Both the position numbers and the translations under genes were made by a program. Below, piece after piece: positions 31,090-40,949 of a stretch of 64,000 nt of DNA. The notes under the pieces were generated by a model. It was given only the letters and a program-made list of their open reading frames with translations, did not search any database and was not told the DNA's origin. The first letter of the stretch is position 1. Every line of letters begins with the position of its first letter. The stretch is from Hyaloraphidium curvatum (Eukaryota; Monoblepharomycota; Hyaloraphidiomycetes; Hyaloraphidiales; Hyaloraphidiaceae). The stretch is taken from the NCBI GenBank assembly GCA_025558095.1, contig JAIVFI010000027.1, forward strand, positions 62,001-126,000. The letters run 5' to 3'.

Positions 31090-31645
31090 TTGCGGCGCCG
31101 GAAGACGGAGGAGGTCTTGGGATCTGGGTGCGGGCATGGGCACGCCGCGGGGCGGATTCTTGCGCCAGCGCGATTGTAATGTTTCGTCCTTTTGAGTGAA
31201 TTGTACAGCAGCTTTCCGCGCCTCATGTTCCACTTGGGGATCGTGGTCCGTGCCGGCGGCCGCCTTTCCCGATTTCACGTGTGACCAATCAAATGAGCTG
31301 GCCTGTCCGCACGCCCCCGTGACCTCCGGACGATCCCATTCCTATTTCCAATACGTGCAAGTACCCGCAGTTGATCCGGGATCGCGAGCCATTAGGCGAG
31401 CGGGGCGAAACGGACGGGGGGCCTGGGAGAATGCGGGGATCGGCGGATGACGTGGCCTGCCGCACAGACAATGCAGCGTTACAATGCAGCGTCGATCACA
31501 ATAGAAAACAAAGCGGTTTCCATCCAGGGAATTCCGTCGAGAAAACGAAAGCCTCGCCATCCCGCCGCACGCCGTTCCGTTTCCACTCCCCCTCGACACG
31601 CATTTGCCCTCGCAGTCTCTCGCCGCACGCCCTCCTCGCACCGCA
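31090..31645. other. Intergenic region
   Basis: About 556 bp, less GC-rich than the genes, with no supported open frame. The final 150 bp, pyrimidine-rich on the plus strand, probably form the promoter and leader of the secreted protein that follows. Confidence 0.35.
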
Positions 31646-32644
31646 ATGTTCTCCCGCCCGCTCCGCCTCGCCCTGTTCTTCGCGCTCCTCGCGCTCTTCG
31701 CCGGCCTCGTCCGCGCACAAGGTCGGCACCTTCCGAAGCCACTGAGGCGCCTTCCGGTCGCTGACTTTGCTCTCCCTTCCCTCCCGCACAGCTGACGCCA
31801 CCGACGCCAGCCGCCCCGCCAACCTCGGCGGTGCTTCGTCCGGCCAGGGCAGCGGCTACGGCAGCGGCTCCGGCAGCCAGGGCGGCCACAACAAGCCGCA
31901 GGTCGAGACCAAGTACGTCACCGTGTACCAGACGGTGACCTCCAAGAAGTACGCCACGGGTTCGTTCCACCCGCGCCGATCTTGTTGGCGCCCCCTGACG
32001 CCCTCTTTCCTCGCAGTCACCCAGGTCGAGACCAAGTACGTCACGGTCACCAAGCCCGTCGACAAGAAGACCGTCACCGTCACGACCACTGCCTACCAGA
32101 CCGTGACCGCCAACAAGAAGTGCCCGCCCGCCTACCCGCCCAAGTGCCCTCCGGCCCCGCACCAGAAGCCCTGCCCGCCGATCATTGAGTGCGTGATCAA
32201 GCCCTACTTCACCGGCGCCGCCAAGGCCAAGTGTGCGTTCCCGTCGCACGCGGATGCGCGGGCATGCGCTGATCTCCCTCCGCCTCGCAGACCAGCAGAC
32301 CAAGGACGGCAAGTACCAGATCGACGGCGCCGGCGAGCTCTCGCCGTGTGGGCAGGTCACCATCAAGGGCGAGATCGACATCGTCGGCTCGCGCGTGTAC
32401 GGGGAGCTCTACATCACCGGCAAGAGTGGGGCGATCGCCGACTCTGCCGCCGATCGCCGCTCACCCGGCCCGTTCCCGTCCCTTTCCGCACGCAGCCTGC
32501 TCCATCAAGATCATCGTCTCCGCCGAGACCGGCGGCAAGCTCGAGGGCGAGTGGTTCTACCTCATCGTCCAGGGCGCCTCGGGCGTCGGCAACATCAAGG
32601 TCAAGGTCTCGGGCAAGTACCTCGAGATGTCGTTCGGCAAGTAG
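31646..32644 (+). CDS. Secreted Thr/Val-repeat protein, cell-wall type
   Basis: Five exons, 31646-31721, 31792-31959, 32017-32232, 32291-32425 and 32496-32644, give 247 aa; all introns are phase 1. A signal peptide (LALFFALLALFAGLVRAQ) is followed by a Gly/Ser stretch, then QVETKYVTVYQTVTSKKYAT and the related QVETKYVTVTKPVDKKTVTV, one per exon. A CPPAYPPKCPP segment leads to a C-terminal all-beta domain (DGKYQIDGAGELSPCGQVTI, GGKLEGEWFYLIVQGASG). YVTVxQTVT repeats occur in fungal wall and adhesin proteins. Function is not known; extracellular location is well supported. Confidence 0.75.
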
Positions 32645-32800
32645 GCTGTCGCGTCGGCGTGTGGATTTGTCGGGCGTCGGCTTTGGGAATGTAGCGGCTC
32701 TTCAGTATAGGGCTTTTCGTGCGAGAAAAGATAGATCTTTTGTTTGGAACTCGTGGCCGTCCAACACCTCCGGCGCCTCGACGTCCGCTGCAACCCGGCC

Positions 32801-34140
32801 TCAGAACCTCGGCTTCGCGACCTTCCCGACCACGTCCAGCGGCACCTCCCTGTTGACCCTCTCCAGCCTCTCCCTCTTGGCCTTGGCCTCGTCCCCGCCC
32901 GCGGCCTTGACCTCGGCCGCCGTCGGGAAGTCGTTGTAGTTCCCCTGGTCCCCGCCGTACGAGAACTTCTGGAACTCCTCCCACTGCGCCAGCCCTTCCC
33001 CGCCGCGCAGCCGGTCGACGAGGTCGGGCATGGTGATGAACCCACGCCCGATGCCCACCAGCGCGCACCGCGTGCGCACGGCGTCCTCGGCGCGGGAGAG
33101 GTCGGGGGTGAGGTAGCCGCCCGTGAGCATGATCAGGGTGGGCGGGCGGACGAGGGTGAGGAGGGGGATGAGGGGGGAGCGGGAGTGCGGGATGGGGGAG
33201 GTGCGCCAGCCGCCCCAAACGGGTTCCTGCGAACGCGGAGGGTGAGAGTGTGGAAGGCGGGGCAAAAGCGCAGGGGGATCCCACGGTGAACTGCAGGTAG
33301 GCCAGCGGGTACTTTTGCAGCCGGGTGAGGACGTGGGTGAAGAGCGCGGTGGGGTCGGCGTCGCGCACGCCCATGTTCCGGAAGTCGGGCGAGAGCCGGA
33401 GGGCGACCTTGGAGGGCGGAAGCTCGAGGAGGCACGCGTCGAGGACCTCGAAGAGGAAGCGGGCGCGGTTCTCGCAAGGGCCGCCGTATTGGTCCGTGCG
33501 GCGGTTGGTCGATGTGTGGAGGAACTGTACCCGACGAATGGTGAGCGCGGGGTTCGGTCAAGGCCGCCGGTCAGCCCACCTGCTCGATCAGGTATCCGTG
33601 CGCGCCGTGGATCTCGACCCCGTCAAACCCGGCCTCCTTGGCCCGCCTGGCGCCGATGCGGTACTCCTCCACAATCTCCTTGATCTCGCCCACCGACAGC
33701 GCCCTCGAAGCCGGCTTGCCCTTTGCCGACGTGTTGCCTTCCGACGCCGACACCGGCGCCTGGTTCCCCGGCTGGTACTGCGGCACCGACGCCATCCCCA
33801 CGTGCCAGAGCTGGGCAAAGATGTAACCGCCCTTCGCGTGCACCGCCTCGGTCGTCTTCTTCCACCCCGCGGCCTGCTCTTCGGTCATGATTCCCGGCAC
33901 TGCGTCGTGTGCCCGCGCGGTGGGCGAGCACCACGTGCCCTCGGAGATGAGCAGGCCGCCGGGCGTCGCGCGGGCGCCGTAGTGCTCCGCCTGCCAGCTG
34001 CCCGCGATCTCGCCGGGGGAGCGGGAGCGCGTGAGGGGCGCCATCGCGATGCGGTGCTGCAGACGCATGTCGCCGCACTTGATGGGCGAGAAGAGGGTCG
34101 GCGCGAGGAGCTCGCCGGGCGGTTTCGCTGTGGGGGACAT
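32801..34140 (-). CDS. NADH:flavin oxidoreductase, old yellow enzyme family
   Basis: Exons 34140-33580, 33524-33285 and 33226-32801 give 408 aa. OYE markers are in order: LFSPIKCGDMRLQHRIAMAP, then LTRSRS, QLWHVGM, FDGVEIHGAHGYLIEQFLH with the substrate-binding HGAH motif, and NRRTDQYGG, which forms correctly across the first intron. The C-terminal FMN-phosphate region reads ALVGIGRGFITMPDLVDRL. OYEs use FMN and NADPH to reduce activated double bonds. No targeting signal. The closest functional group appears to be class II (yeast-type) by length and motifs. Confidence 0.92.
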
Positions 34141-34478
34141 CGGGTCGTGCGGAGAGGGCGGAAGGGGGGAGGGGAGCCGGCAACAAGGAAAATTGGTCAA
34201 AAAGTGCGGTTCTCGATTTTAACGCGATCAGCAGCGCTCCAGCCGCGATGCGCCCTGAATAGGAGCCTGACGAGCGCGGAAGATCGGGATTCGAGACTGG
34301 GCAAGGGATTGGATGGACGACGCCGAGCATAACACCGTGACGGACGAGTGTGCTCGCCTGAAAGAAAGAATGCGTTATCCGGACTGATTCCGATCTCTGA
34401 TGGCGGGACTTTTGCCGCCTGCCGGATGAAGGCGCGTGGGGGCGGCGATTCTCCCTCGTCTGACGAATCCTCGCCGCG
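34141..34478. other. Divergent promoter region (OYE / copper ATPase)
   Basis: A 338-bp gap between two divergent starts. No recognisable metal-response element was spotted by eye. Confidence 0.35.
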
Positions 34479-37022
34479 ATGGCGTCCCCGCTCCGGACCG
34501 CTTTCGGGGGTTCCTTCCGCTACGAAACCGGGATGCTGCTGTGCAAAAGGACGCTACGGACGTCTGCCGTGGCGCTGCCGGCGTGGGCCGTGGCTAGGAG
34601 GCCGTCCGGCGCCCACATTCCTGTCAGCCCGTTCGTGCTGCCAGCAATTGGCCGCCGACACGCCCACGCCGCGGCCACCGACGCGGTGCTCCTCGACGTC
34701 GGCGGCATGAAGTGCGCCGGCTGCGCCGCCAACGTAAAGAAGGCGCTCGCCGCCGACGACCGCGTGGCGTCGGCGACCGTCAACCTTCTGACGCACACCG
34801 CGGCCGTCCGACTCAAGGGCGGCACCGCCGACGCCGCATCGGCGCTCGCCAAACTGCTCACGGCCCGCGGCTACCCGGCGACGGTACGGAAGCCGGACGA
34901 CGACCCGTTCCTCGCCCCCGCCGAATCCTCCCCCGAAGCGGACCGACGCAACCGCCGGGACCTCGCCCTCGCCTGGCTGCTTGCCGGCACCGTCGGCCTG
35001 CACCACGCCGGCCACCTGCTCTCCGCCCTGGGCTTCCCCTCCCTCGCCCATTCCCCACTCCTGCACGCCCTGGGCACACCCCTCGTCTCCGGGGCCGTCG
35101 GGCTCGCCGCGCTGCTCGGCCCCGGCCGCACCATCCTCCTCTCGGGCTTCCGCGCGCTCCGCCGCCGCGAGCCGGACATGGACTCCCTCGTCGCGCTCGG
35201 AACGGGCGGCAGCTTCCTCGCCGGCGCCGCGTCGATGCTGGCCCCCGCGGGGTCGCCCTTGGCGGGGCTGGCCGGGGACGCGCCGTCGTTCCTTGGGGAG
35301 CCGGCGATGCTTCTCGCGGCGGTGCTGCTCGGCCGCGCTTTGGAATCCCGCGCCCGCGCGCGTGCCGCGGCCGACCTCGGCTCCTTGGCCGCGCTCGTGC
35401 CCGCCCGCGCGAGGATCGTGCTCGACCCCGCGGATCCGAGCGCGGTGGTCGACGTTCCTGCGGGGGAGGTCCGCGAGGGTGATGCGGTGCGCGTGCTACC
35501 CGGGGAACGCATACCCGTCGACGGCATTGTGCTGTCTGGCAAGGGCTCTGCGGACGAATCGGTGCTCACCGGCGAACCCGCGGCGGTACCCAAACCCCCC
35601 GGTGCCAAGGTGTCCGCGGGCACGGTGGCCTGGGGCGCACCGATGGACGTCAGAGCGGAGAGGGCGGGCAGGGCGACGCAGCTGGCCGGGATCGCGAGGC
35701 TCGTGAGGGAAGCGCAGGCGAGGGAGGCGCCGGTCCAACGGCTGGCGGATTGGGCGGCGGGGAGGTTCTGCGCGGGGGTGATGGCTGCCGCGGCGGCGAC
35801 GTTCGGGTTCTGGAGCACGCTCGGCGCGGCGTGGTTCCCGGCCGCCGCCGGGGGCGCCGCGCTTTCGGGCCCGGCGCTGGCGACGGCGGCAAAGCTCGCG
35901 ATCGGGGTGCTCGTCGTCGCGTGCCCGTGCGCGCTGGGGCTGGCGACGCCCGCGGCGGTGCTGGTGGCGTCGGGGGCGGCGGCGAGGAGGGGTTTGCTGT
36001 TGCGGGGGGGAGGGGAGGCTGTGGAGAGGTTGGGGGGTGTGGATGCGGTGGCGCTGGACAAGACGGGGACGCTGACGGAGGGGAGGCTGGCGGTCGTGCG
36101 GATCGAGGCGGTGGGGCACGTGCGGGAGGAGGAGATGCTGGCTCTCGCGGCGGCCGCGGAGTCGACGACCAAGCACCCGCTCGCCGAGGCCATTGTGGCG
36201 GCAGCGCGGGACAGAGGCTTGGACGTGCCGGCCGCGATCCACGCCGAGGCGTCGACCGAGACGGGCGCGGGGCTCGCAGCTTCCATCAACCGCGGTGGGG
36301 AGGTGGCCGAGGTGCTCGTCGGCAGGCGGGATTGGGTGCTTTCCAAGCTCGGGATCGCTGATGAGGGACGCGGGCAAGTCGGCGAGCAGGACGACGTGGG
36401 ACACACCGAGGTCTTTGTGGCCGCGGCCGGCCGCCCCCTCGGCACCATCTTCCTCGCGGACCGGCTCCGCAGCGACGCGGCATCGACCGTCGCGGCCCTC
36501 CGCGCCATGGGCATCCGCCTCGCCATGCTCTCTGGCGACCGCCCCGCCGCCGCCCTCGCAGTTGGCACTGCCGCCGGTCTACTCCCCCATGAAATCACCG
36601 GCGGCCTCACCCCCGACGGCAAGCTCCGCGCTATCGAGTCATTGCGCTTCCAAGGCCTCAAGGTGGCCATGGTCGGGGATGGGGCCAACGACGCCCCCGC
36701 GTTGGCCGCCGCGGACGTCGGGATCGCGCTCCGCGGCGGGCTGGACGCGGCGGGGAGCGCGGCGGACGTGGTGCTCGGGGACAGGCTGGGCCAGGTGGCC
36801 GAGGCGGTGGTGCTGGGGCGCAAGACGATGGGCACGATCCGGGGCAATTTGGCGTGGGCGCTGGGGTACAACCTGGTCGGGATTCCCGTGGCGGCGGGGG
36901 CGCTGCTGCCGGCGTACGGCGTGGTGCTGCCGCCGAGCGTCGCGGGGGGTTTCATGGCGGCGTCGTCGCTGGCCGTGATGGCGAACAGCCTGCTTCTCAA
37001 GTGGAGGTTGGGGGGACGCTGA
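34479..37022 (+). CDS. Copper-type P1B ATPase with one N-terminal metal-binding domain
   Basis: Intronless, 847 aa. An HMA domain at about residues 68-135 holds GMKCAGC. The P1B core is complete: LTGEPAAVPKP (actuator TGE), ACPCALGLATPAA (transmembrane CPC), DKTGTLTEG (phosphorylation Asp), TKHPLAEAI (the HP dipeptide) and GDGANDAPAL (hinge). After the core come two helices with GYNLVGIPVAAGAL. These pumps move Cu(I) across membranes using ATP. The 60-residue Arg-rich N-terminus before the HMA domain could be an organelle-targeting or Golgi-sorting extension. It is long and intronless in an intron-rich neighbourhood, compatible with retroposition or bacterial origin. Confidence 0.93.
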   Translation: MASPLRTAFGGSFRYETGMLLCKRTLRTSAVALPAWAVARRPSGAHIPVSPFVLPAIGRRHAHAAATDAVLLDVGGMKCAGCAANVKKALAADDRVASATVNLLTHTAAVRLKGGTADAASALAKLLTARGYPATVRKPDDDPFLAPAESSPEADRRNRRDLALAWLLAGTVGLHHAGHLLSALGFPSLAHSPLLHALGTPLVSGAVGLAALLGPGRTILLSGFRALRRREPDMDSLVALGTGGSFLAGAASMLAPAGSPLAGLAGDAPSFLGEPAMLLAAVLLGRALESRARARAAADLGSLAALVPARARIVLDPADPSAVVDVPAGEVREGDAVRVLPGERIPVDGIVLSGKGSADESVLTGEPAAVPKPPGAKVSAGTVAWGAPMDVRAERAGRATQLAGIARLVREAQAREAPVQRLADWAAGRFCAGVMAAAAATFGFWSTLGAAWFPAAAGGAALSGPALATAAKLAIGVLVVACPCALGLATPAAVLVASGAAARRGLLLRGGGEAVERLGGVDAVALDKTGTLTEGRLAVVRIEAVGHVREEEMLALAAAAESTTKHPLAEAIVAAARDRGLDVPAAIHAEASTETGAGLAASINRGGEVAEVLVGRRDWVLSKLGIADEGRGQVGEQDDVGHTEVFVAAAGRPLGTIFLADRLRSDAASTVAALRAMGIRLAMLSGDRPAAALAVGTAAGLLPHEITGGLTPDGKLRAIESLRFQGLKVAMVGDGANDAPALAAADVGIALRGGLDAAGSAADVVLGDRLGQVAEAVVLGRKTMGTIRGNLAWALGYNLVGIPVAAGALLPAYGVVLPPSVAGGFMAASSLAVMANSLLLKWRLGGR

Positions 37023-37066
37023 AGGAATCCGCCCCGCCGGCCAAATGAACCATCTCATCTTTCTGC

Positions 37067-37076
37067 AATATAAAAT
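37067..37076 (+). promoter_or_regulatory. TATA-like element before the zinc finger gene
   Basis: AATATAAAAT stands out in otherwise GC-rich DNA just upstream of the coding frame. It fits a TATA box by position; no transcript data support it. Confidence 0.3.
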
Positions 37077-37087
37077 AGCACTTATTC

Positions 37088-38079
37088 GTGCTTGCTGCCC
37101 CCCGGAATTCGTTTGTGCGGGCCGGCCGGGGGAGGCGTCGGAGGCGCGTCGAGGCGTTTACCCCTCTCAGGCCCCCGCTGTTTTCCCTCCCCCATCGCGC
37201 CCGCGGCGCGGGAATCCCGCGAGTGCGCGCCACGCTGCGGCTCACGGACGAGTTCCTCGCGCGGGTGCGGGCGGCGCGGGGCGGCAAGCGGCGCATCCCG
37301 TCGCCGCCGCCGCCGGCCCCGTCGGAATACGACTCGCTGTCGGACTCGCCGCCGCCGCCGCGCCGCCCGCCGGGCCGCCCGTCCAACGCCTCGCGCGGGC
37401 TCCCCGACGCCCCGCCGCGCGCGCGCGCCAACCCGCCGAAGCCCCGGCCGCCGCCCGCGGACGACCCCTCGGAGGACGAGGAAGACGACTCGGAGGGCGA
37501 CTGGGACGAGGACGACTCGGAGCCGCGCGGGAAAAAGAAGAACAAGACGGGCAGGCCCAGCGGGAAGAAGAGCGCGCTGCCCGCGCCCAAGAGGGTCGTC
37601 GGCAAGTCGGCGCGCGACGTGGCGATCGTGTGCAGCGTGGACGGCTGCGGGGAGTCGTTCGAGACGCTGACGGCATACCGTGGGGCCGCCCGGGACTGCT
37701 GCTGGGCGCATCGGGGCTGATTATGCCCTCCCGCGACGCGTTCCGCAGAATACCACATCCGGCACTCGCACCACGAGCTCAAAAAGTTCCAGTGCGGCGT
37801 CTGCGGCAAAGGCTTCTCCAGAAACTTCGACCTGAGGCGGCATCAGAGGTGAGTTGCAAGCTCTCACCCGCTCCCGTCTCCTTACGCCTCTTTTCCATTT
37901 TCTTCGCACCCATCCCCCAAACCCCCAGGCTCCACCAGGCCGACCACAAGTTCATCTGCTCCTGCGGCGCCAAATTCGCCCGCGCGGACGGCCTGCGGCG
38001 GCACCAGAACGGCAAGGAGCACCGCGGGTTCGCCACCGTCCCCGGGTCGGGCTCGCTGTCGCCCGAGGAGATGGAGTGA
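37088..38079 (+). CDS. C2H2 zinc finger protein, start unresolved
   Basis: Exons up to 37679, 37749-37848 and 37929-38079 (donors GTGGGG and GTGAGT). Three fingers follow a disordered acidic and Lys-rich region: [20 protein letters not shown] closing in RHSHH across the intron, [18 protein letters not shown], and [20 protein letters not shown]. This is the layout of a DNA-binding transcription factor. The feature start is only the open-frame limit: I found no ATG in any frame between 37048 and 37679, so translation starts at a non-AUG codon or from an upstream exon I cannot place. An ATG at 37045 is in another frame. Confidence 0.7.
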
Positions 38080-38873
38080 TGCGCGGCGGGGGGTGGCAAA
38101 CGGCACAGGGGATGCCGTAAGATATCGGTGTATATTAGATCTAGGCGTTTTCGTTGTAGCAGGGGCTGTTGATGGACCTGAATCTTTTCCTTGACCGGTA
38201 TGGAGAGCGGGTTGTTTGGCTGGGGCGTCGTTGAGGCGTCGAAAACAACTTGCCCGCCGGCCCGGACAGACCGGCAAACGGCCAACCCACCTTTCCTCGG
38301 CAAACAAAGGCAGTCGAAGGAAGCGGTAAAGCAGCACTGGGCGGCTCTGCATTATGGCACTTTTGCGACGGCGGGTTTTGCAGGCAAAAGCTCGGTCCGC
38401 CCCGAATTACGGCAGCCAGATGAGCGACGAAATCAACTCATCCTCCAAGAATAGACCATCTATGTAGCCCATACACAATGCAAACTCGCCATGGCAGCCA
38501 ACAGTACCACGCACATCCTCTTCCGACCCTAAACAGGCCAAAAATCACCCGCCGCCGCGCCGTTACCGCGGCCTAGTACTCGTCTGCATGACGCAGATGG
38601 TCGTGATCACCACGATCGCATATAGGCGTCGTTGACACGCGATGCGGCGCGGCGACACCAACAAAGATCAGGACCCGACCCTGGCACAACCTGAGGAGCT
38701 GCTGTGGAACGAATCTGCCAGTTCTCGTCCGAAAAACGTAACGTAACTTGCGCAGATGCGGATGGGTCGCGGCTGACTGTTTACCCAGGGTGACCCAGCT
38801 GTGCAACCCCCCGGCCTGGGCTCTGCCGGTCAGCTTACGAGTAGGCGCCATGCATGTTCGTTTTTTGCATGCA
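38080..38873. other. Intergenic region with a duplicated fragment
   Basis: About 790 bp of lower GC. The only feature I can support is the 56-bp copy of the channel gene's 3' end (listed separately). Near 38850-38876 an inverted repeat of ATGCATG type around a T run could act as a 3'-end hairpin for copy B. Confidence 0.4.
38565..38620 (-). pseudogene. Fragment of the ligand-gated channel gene 3' end
   Basis: This stretch matches 40942-40998, the last codons and stop region of the channel gene, with about five differences by eye (shared core CTGCATGACGCAGATGGTCG). On the minus strand it lies just downstream of membrane copy B, so B is bracketed by direct copies of the same sequence. Confidence 0.75.
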
Positions 38874-40421
38874 TCAAGCCGGGCACACGGACTGTATCGT
38901 CACGCCCACCCCCGCGCCCCGCAGGATCCCGAACAGACCCACCCCCAGCGTCAGCCCCGTCGCCACCAGCCCCCTGACCACGCCCCAATCCACCACGAAC
39001 CCGAACATCCGCGCCAGATCCGCCCTTGCAGCGGCGTCGAACCGAGCCAGCACCTCGGCGTGGGCCCTCCACCGCGGCGCGTCGTGGTGGTCCGGCTCTC
39101 GGGCGGCGCACAGTGAGAGCTGGGTCCGGGCGCGTGAATACAGCTCCGCGATTCGGGAGACGCCGGCGTTGGCGGAGACCACCGTCACGACGACGCGCAG
39201 GAAGAAGAACACGCTGATGGCGAGTGTGCCCAGGACGTAACCAGGGAGGCAGCCGGCCGCGACCATGGAGACGCAGCCGACCAGCACGACCATCCCGACC
39301 ATGGCGGCACTGACGGAGGACGAGGTGGCTACGTTGTGGCCGAGGGTGCGCCACGCAGGTAGAAGGGAGGAGTGCAGGGGGACGTAGGGCTCTTCCTTGG
39401 GCCAGGGGATGTTTTGGGCGTCGTCCAGGGAGAGGTAGCACCTGCGAAGCAGGTCCGAGAGGGCGAGAGAAACAGCCCGAGAGCGAAGGCGGGCCTGCAG
39501 GGCGAGGAGCGCGGGGTCGCTCGATAATGCGTCCATGGCGATGCTGCAAATGGAAAAGGTGTGGTAGGCGAGCACCCAGGCAGCCAGGAGAGCACGCCAT
39601 GGGGAGTTCCACGTAATGCTGCCAAAGTAGACCATAGCGGTCCAGAACTGGAGCGGAGCCCAGATAAATAAGCCAGATGAAGCATGGAGGAAAACCGAAG
39701 TGGCCTGGAGCCACGCCGACCGGCGGACGAGAGATCCGGAGCATGATTCCGCGGGGCAGGTGCACGCGTCGTCTCCAGGGTCGTGCCTTACCAGCGGGTC
39801 TGTGCCGCCGCCCAAGCCGAGCTCGGTTGCGTCCCCGCCGGGCAACCGCAGTTGCCCTTCGCTTCCACAGAGTTGTCTCCACCTCGCGTAGCACGCGAAC
39901 GCGTGCTGATCGGGAAACTTGAGCAGTGCATGAGCGGCATTTGTTGTCATACGGGCCAGGAAGGCAGAGGGTAGCTCGAGAGCGAGGAAGACGGTTAGGC
40001 CAGTCACGATTCCCCTCGTGTTGAAGTCGCCCGAGTCCATTGCGACGGGCCACAGCGTGCAGGCAAAGAGTGCGAAACGGGGTGCCGAGTATAGCAAGAA
40101 GCGGGCGATTACGTTGCCATTGATCCCCGGGTTGTTCCACTCGACCGCCAGCAGCGCGCGGTGGACGGGCGAGCCCGCGAACGCGCGTGCCAGCCCGTCC
40201 CGGGTCAGCGACGACGCCTCACGCGCTTCCTTTGCGGGGTCGCTTTCAGCGAACCCGGGCGGGGCCCCGGTAGGGGCCGCAGAGGGCCTGGTGGCCCCCG
40301 GGAGCAGGCAGAGCCACGCGGCCGCGCTCAGGAACGGGCCGGCGGCCACCCGATCCGCGTGGTTGGTGGGGAACATGGCCGTCGCGTTGTTGGGCAATGA
40401 AGCGGATGTGAGGCCCGGCAT
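38874..40421 (-). CDS. CP-tail multi-span membrane protein, copy B
   Basis: Intronless, 515 aa; a second ATG at 40376 would remove 15 residues. Hydrophobic blocks: residues about 108-125 (LLYSAPRFALFACTLWP), 137-157 (IVTGLTVFLALELPSAFLA), 245-300 (two or three helices), 370-415 (AMVGMVVLVGCVSMVAAGC, then a second helix) and 475-500. The cysteine motif is DDACTCPAESCSG. The end reads VDWGVVRGLVATGLTLGVGL, then RGAGVGVTIQSVCPA. It is about 85% identical in DNA to copy C at the N-terminal end and nearly identical over the last 200 bp. No known domain; function unknown. Confidence 0.8.
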   Translation of the reverse strand: MPGLTSASLPNNATAMFPTNHADRVAAGPFLSAAAWLCLLPGATRPSAAPTGAPPGFAESDPAKEAREASSLTRDGLARAFAGSPVHRALLAVEWNNPGINGNVIARFLLYSAPRFALFACTLWPVAMDSGDFNTRGIVTGLTVFLALELPSAFLARMTTNAAHALLKFPDQHAFACYARWRQLCGSEGQLRLPGGDATELGLGGGTDPLVRHDPGDDACTCPAESCSGSLVRRSAWLQATSVFLHASSGLFIWAPLQFWTAMVYFGSITWNSPWRALLAAWVLAYHTFSICSIAMDALSSDPALLALQARLRSRAVSLALSDLLRRCYLSLDDAQNIPWPKEEPYVPLHSSLLPAWRTLGHNVATSSSVSAAMVGMVVLVGCVSMVAAGCLPGYVLGTLAISVFFFLRVVVTVVSANAGVSRIAELYSRARTQLSLCAAREPDHHDAPRWRAHAEVLARFDAAARADLARMFGFVVDWGVVRGLVATGLTLGVGLFGILRGAGVGVTIQSVCPA

Positions 40422-40949
40422 TTATTTCTAGCGGAGTGTGGAGCATGCAGTGTTGCCTCGGGATCCAGGGGATTCCCGCCCCAGGCCGTGGCTCGTTACC
40501 CCCGCATCGCCCTCGGAGTCACTAGCTCGGATGCTAGTGAGGTCGATCGTAGTTTGATTATTCTCTCCTGATTCAAATAGCAATTCACGTTTGTCGGGCT
40601 CCGGCCGCCGCGCGAAATGGCCGAGTCCGCTCAACAGCAACCCTCTTACCGCCTCAACGGGCACCCTCTGCACGTCTCCGTGACCCCAAACCCGTCCGGC
40701 ACCGGACATAGCACTGCGGGGCGCGTTCACCAGCGTCATTGGCTGCGTCGCGATGCCCGGCTTGCTCGGAAACCGGGCCGCACCCGTGCCCATCCACGTA
40801 GCTCTCGCACGGAGCCTCCGATCCTCCAATCAGGCCCCTGCGTGCAGTTGCACTCCGTTCGGGGGCCCCGGGAGGCCGAGGGTGCAAACGGCCGGGCCTG
40901 TCGCTTCCGCAGGGCGCAACGACCCGCCACCGCAACGGCGCACCGCGGC
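40422..40949. other. Intergenic region, no gene seen
   Basis: About 530 bp between copy B's start and the stop of the channel gene, same strand. It should contain B's promoter and the channel gene's 3' UTR. Nothing else is recognised. Confidence 0.35.
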
